A stretch of DNA of 64,000 nt, from contig NC_080059.1 of NCBI RefSeq assembly GCF_026212465.1, forward strand, positions 16,382,651 to 16,446,650, in the 5' to 3' direction. This stretch comes from Amaranthus tricolor. Lineage: Eukaryota > Streptophyta > Magnoliopsida > Caryophyllales > Amaranthaceae. Below, one piece after another: positions 60,001-64,000 of the stretch. The translations under genes and the position numbers were made by a program. The notes beneath the pieces were generated by a model. That model was not told the DNA's origin, ran no database searches, and saw only the letters and a list, made by a program, of their open reading frames with translations. The number at the start of each line of letters is the position of its first letter. Within the stretch, counting starts at the first letter, position 1.

Positions 60001-63000
60001 AAAATGATTAGAAATTATTTCTATATAATCATATAATAAAGGACACATGATAACTATTCTAAATTTAGACTTATTTTAGAGATTATAATTATTAATCAAA
60101 GTACAAATTAACATAATAATAATGATTTAATATCAAATTTACATGATATAATGAACCAAGAGTATAGTTTTATAATCAATTTCTTCATGAGTCATATTGA
60201 TTATAGTTTAAATTACATTACAATTTACAAAAAAATACATATCAATGTTTTAGATTTCTACAAAAAAAAAGGAGGGTTTTGAGCAATGGTGGATCGGTGT
60301 GCAATGAGCAGAGTAGACTAGTGTTTGTCCGGTGTCAAGGACTCGAGGGTATGGTGTTGTATTGTGCGAATGAGAATTAGGAAGCAAAGGTATTTATAAT
60401 TTATTATGTGAAAGGGAAAATGAGTTTGAATATATATTTCAAAAAGATAAACTATCTTACAAGATGACGCACTAGAGTGGTGGGAAGTGCATGTGGCTCC
60501 AATTTGGCTGGTCATTAGTGCCCCGAAATCGCTGTGGTTTGGTCCTTGTACCGTCAACGTCTTCATGACCGGTAGAGAGGCCTTTGGCTAGAGGGCATAT
60601 TAGTAGACCAAAACCAATACACTGCATTAGAAGAGTCGTACACTTCCTCAAGTGGTTCTTTTAATAGGTTTATGATATGCTAGTAGATCTTTGTAATGAA
60701 ATAGAGAATGGCGTAACAAATGAGCACCAAATGCTAAGGGACTAAGCAGGACAGTAATAGTTTTGTTAAAAATTTGGTTATTGCTGATATGGAAATGGGT
60801 TGTTGGCAAATCTATTAGAGTGGGTCCTTCTAGAAAGAAATCTATATACGGTTGTTAGGCCACTATGACTACAGATATCTCTATTGTAATAATGCTCAAG
60901 GCTTAGGAAATGAAACAAATTAAACTTTCTTTTGAAGCCTTGCAGATGCTCAAAATCGGCTACTAACCTTTTTTTGTATTTCTTTCTTTTTCTCTGTAAT
61001 TTCTTCATCCTCTCTCTGATGCATTGTTTCACACCTTAAAAATTTGATCTACGTATTTTTCGACAACCTTAAAGTCAGTCACAGATGGATCCCTTAGATT
61101 TTTTTCTTGAAAAATTGGGTACTATAGTCCCTTCATTAATGAATCTCCAAGAAGCTGCACTTATCTAGTCATTCAAGTCACAATATGTACAAGAGATCTA
61201 TAAGAAAAGGTCTATGTGAATGGTGCAGGGAAGATTTTGGTGAAAAAGAATAGTCTAGGCATGAATGTAAAAGAATAGGGCATGAGTATTTTCTTCTCAT
61301 CTTTAATAAAGAAAGGGAAGATGAGTTGCTTGACATGATTTAGCCCATAACCACTTCCTAACCCCAAGATCTCTAACTTCAAATCACCCAACCAAACACC
61401 ACTAACGAAACAACTCACACGAACAAACCCTATCTTACCACAAAAATAAATCATTCTAATCTCCAACAACCATGCTACCACCTTCAACTATCCAAGAAAC
61501 AAACACCTTAAGCCCGCTAGCAATACCAACATCAACCACCTCTCCAACAACCTATTACACACTCAGTACTACAGCCTCGCCAAAAACCCCAACACCCATA
61601 AATTTTCTCATTCCCAAATCAAAATTGAGACTACACGGCCTCACCATTTATTGTAGAAAAACGGACAACGCGGATTATTTTGTTTATTGTAGAAAAAGAT
61701 GGGATGAGAGAGATACTTGAGGAGCTTTTCATGATGGCACTTTCCTTGAAAAAAATGAAAAAGAGAGTAAAACTTTTCATGCTTTTATTAAGAGTTGGTA
61801 AGGTGTCAAAAAGAGTGGTGGAGATACAGTTTTTAGAATATAAGAAAATGGAAGTAAAGGGGACTTTATGGAGGCTAATACAATAGGTTGTGTCATAGGA
61901 CTTTAAAAAGAAATTTTTTTTTACTATAGGAACAAGCAACCTAGTCATGAAAGCATTCCAGAGGTTCAAATGTTGGGGTGATGGCCAATAGGAGTCTTAT
62001 TGAAAGAAAATTTTACTATAGGGAAGCTGCAAAAGTGATGTCAAATTCTCTTGGGAGGCCATACGAAAGGAGATGAGTAGATTAGGGTTAATTTTAGTTA
62101 CCCACTCACATTTTTACCCACCCAAAAATCCTATTGTAACTACCCAAAAAGAGCACACGAAGGCCCACCCATTTACCAATTATAGGTGATGTTTATCAAT
62201 GCCAATCCATGGCCCTTCCTTGGCCCATTCTACAAACCCTTAATTCCAAGAGCAACCGTGTGCCAAGACAACCTCTGAACTACCATCATTTTTCCATCCC
62301 ACTACACAAACAATGCACTCATATTTCTCCCACTCAGTCTTGATTACGCCAAGCTTGAGCCACATTTTATCCATATTATTTGTCATGGAAAAGGGTACAA
62401 AATTAGCCCGAATTGTGTCATCGCTTCTCTAACATTGAAGCAGATGGCTACTCACTTTTAGAACAAAGTTGATCTTTGGGCAACCGATAACGTAATGAAT
62501 AGAGAATGGCATAACAAATAGGAAACAAATGTCGAGGAAAATTTTGCTAACTCAGCACGATATTAATACTTTTGTTAACAATTATGTTATTGTTGGTATA
62601 GGAATAGATTTTAGCAAATATGTTAGAGTGGATCCTTCTAGAAGGGAATCTATATCTGGTTGTTAGGCCATTATGGTTATAAATACCTCTATTGTAATAA
62701 TGCTCGAGGCTTATGAAATGAATAAATTAAATTTTCTTTAAGATCCTTGCAATTGCTCGAAATTTGCTACTATCTACTCTTTTTTCTTTGTTTCTTTCTT
62801 TCTCTTTGTATTTTCTGCATCCTTTCTATGATATTTTGCATTATTTCACACCCTAAAACTCTCATCTATTACAATTTCTTATATGTGTTCTATCACAATT
62901 TCCCATAACTACATATTATAGCTCACTAGTTTTATTCTTTCATAGTTACAGCAATCTTTAATATCTTCTTGTTTCTCGAAAATGGGTACTAGTGTACTTG

Positions 63001-63986
63001 TCCATTCGGTGGGCATCTTATTTGTCTTCTAAATCTTGTTAAATAAATTAGTTAGCCAAGTAACTTAAATTGGATCTAGGCATCTCCATACCTCAATAGG
63101 TAACCATTTGGCCCACCACTTTCTTAAGCTTCATTATTTTTAAAGCCCCCTCAACCTCTAATTTCTTAAATTGTCCCAAAAGTTCTCTATTTTCTTCCAC
63201 GGGAATGATAGTTATGTCCCCAACAGCATTCTCTTGTTCTCCATCAAATAACTCGTCAAACAATGTCATCATTGATCCTTGATGTCCCGGTCTAGGACTA
63301 TGATGTTATTATCCTTATCCTTGATAAACTTTGATAAATCTATGTTTTAAGTCTTTGTTTGTTTCCTCTTTGCCCATCTACAAATATTTTTCTCCATCTT
63401 TAGAACTTATCATGTTAAACATCTCTATAAAAGCCCTTAATTTCTTCTTGTGTAGTACTTTTTCCTTTGTTTAAATTTATTTATATTTAGACAACTCCTC
63501 GTCAATCTTGCATTTTAGTAGTGCAAGTTACCATTTAATCTTTATCTTTACCCTAGTCTTGACCTTCTTATTCCACCACATTGTATCTTTCTTGACCAAG
63601 ATATATAAACCACTAATGCTAGTAAAATTTCCTTAGCTATGCTAGTAAAATTATAACTCCTCGAATATACTCCCCTATTTCAAGTAGCATAATTTGGCAT
63701 TTGTGTTGTTGTCTTAGAATATATGCTATCTTACCTCAAAAACCCATGTTGAATCCTAAACACTTGAACACGTTAACAAAACTTAACACTTCATTATACC
63801 TAAAACCACTTCTTTTGACTGTATAAAAGATTCTTATTTTCCCAATAAGAAAAATAAATTGGCAAGTAAGAAACTGCAAAGGGATGCATTATTACAAATA
63901 ATATCAAGGCATACCTGAAAGTTCCAGAAGTGGGAGCCAATAAAGTTGGCAAAATCACCAATTTGAATAGTAACAACTTCCCTCAT
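51050..63986 (-). CDS. Misato/DML1-type tubulin-like protein, nine exons
   Basis: Complete gene. Coding exons on the minus strand: 63915-63986, 58225-58326, 57079-57124, 55990-56065, 54616-54973, 53337-53586, 52988-53227, 52776-52895 and 51050-51498. All junctions use GT-AG, phases agree, and the total of 1713 nt gives 570 residues plus TAG. The start MREVVTIQIGDFANFIGSHFW is the conserved Misato N-terminus, where tubulin has its first nucleotide-loop strand. DELLGLAGDPDSDPVF and LNMDVLYRTGETQ follow (residues 25-58). NLFLQSLYEEE lies near residue 110. VVDDSGGFSSIAADLLQNIAD (from about residue 223) sits where tubulins have the Gly-rich GTP loop, but the loop is not canonical. YHSSAVYAAALH is near residue 314 and an acidic tail ends DVSSDSD. 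The family combines Misat_Tub_SegII and Tubulin_3 domains. Known relatives act in mitochondrial distribution, mtDNA inheritance and cell division; the plant role is inferred. Intron 1 is 5.6 kb and full of TE debris. Confidence 0.95.
51661..52154. mobile_element. MITE in intron 8 of Misato-like gene
   Basis: The left end CGTTTGGTTGTTGGTATTAA and the right end, its exact complement over about 19 bases (52134-52153), form a terminal inverted repeat. They enclose about 490 bp of AT-rich non-coding DNA. The superfamily is uncertain (hAT or PIF/Harbinger); flanking duplications are not obvious. Confidence 0.7.
58790..59613. repeat. Inverted-end block in intron 1
   Basis: CACATGATTCGC at 58790-58801 reappears as its complement GCGAATCATGTG at 59602-59613. 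Several ATTCG-rich words lie just inside each end. The enclosed 0.8 kb may be a small transposable element. It also holds an exon-like stretch ending ATTCGCAAGGTAAGTGAG, a good splice-donor sequence on the plus strand. Confidence 0.35.
60692..62868 (+). mobile_element. Degenerate LTR retrotransposon in intron 1
   Basis: Two direct repeats of about 370 bp (60692-61053 and 62491-62868) share GTAATGAA-TAGAGAATGG, GTTGTTAGGCCA-TATGG and CTCTATTGTAATAATGCTC in order. The right copy has a TATA-like TATAAATA (about 62679). The interior contains a Gag-like zinc-knuckle remnant (CEWC at 61215-61226, then HEC at about 61260) and no pol, so it is a deleted gypsy-type element (inference). It lies opposite in strand to the host gene. 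Confidence 0.65.
62876..63640 (-). pseudogene. RTE LINE fragment in intron 1
   Basis: The minus strand has RTE-like pieces in order: KKDTMWWNKKVK at about 63595, an acidic block, VPVEENRELLGQFKKLEVEGA-type RT start at about 63200, VEVWRC-like, LTNLFNKI and then TLVPIFEKQEDIKDC near 62960. Frames are heavily broken. It is the same kind of LINE as at 21900-25091, truncated where the LTR element begins. Confidence 0.7.
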
Positions 63987-64000
63987 ATTTTCTGCGACAA

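Noticed and set aside
60318..60566. Minus-strand open frame, or plus-strand Gag-like LQDDALEWWE
   Set aside because: The plus-strand phrase hints at a gypsy Gag, but it is too short and isolated to annotate.

Overview
This window is AT-rich plant nuclear DNA, almost certainly from a flowering plant and probably a eudicot. The evidence is spliced plant-type genes, Ty1-copia elements primed by initiator tRNA-Met, a 5S-bearing Cassandra element, En/Spm (CACTA) transposase remnants and an RTE-type LINE with a GATGAT tail. Nothing in it names the species. It is mostly a graveyard of nested transposable elements. Only two host protein genes can be supported, both on the minus strand.

Layout. Positions 1-3500 hold unassigned DNA, a Mutator-type inverted-repeat element and a short 21-22-bp minisatellite. 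Positions 3519-13733 are a three-level nest. An old minus-strand copia element is split by a long LTR-like sequence (5212-12696), which is itself split by a young copia element (7297-12136) with near-identical LTRs, a 5-bp target duplication and a broken pol. Positions 16255-20963 are a decayed minus-strand CACTA element carrying an intact Cassandra TRIM (17123-17781). Positions 21404-21761 are a small Mutator-type element lying just 5' of an RTE LINE remnant (about 21900-25091). Positions 27300-31015 are fragments of hAT-like and CACTA elements.

The first gene is a single-exon DUF241-family gene (33125-34093, minus) with a TATA box. A long (AT)n microsatellite lies past its 3' end. Positions 34450-38260 contain two diverged copies of a roughly 500-bp sequence. 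One ends at a Mutator-type element with 257-bp arms and a perfect 9-bp duplication; the other has acquired a small hAT-like element. Positions 38566-48836 are an old, stop-ridden copia element whose 5' LTR was hit by a 2.2-kb solo LTR. Positions 49068-50015 form a fold-back structure made of 22-bp minisatellite arms around a tRNA-like hinge.

The second gene fills the right end. It is a complete nine-exon gene (51050-63986, minus) for a Misato/DML1-type tubulin-like protein. I predict 570 residues by joining exons at GT-AG sites in a continuous frame. Its 5.6-kb first intron is filled with TE debris, and intron 8 holds a MITE.

The two host genes show no functional link. I found no defence system, biosynthetic cluster or other new multi-gene system. 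The notable content is the order of nested insertions, several structurally exact non-autonomous elements with target duplications, and the minisatellite fold-back.
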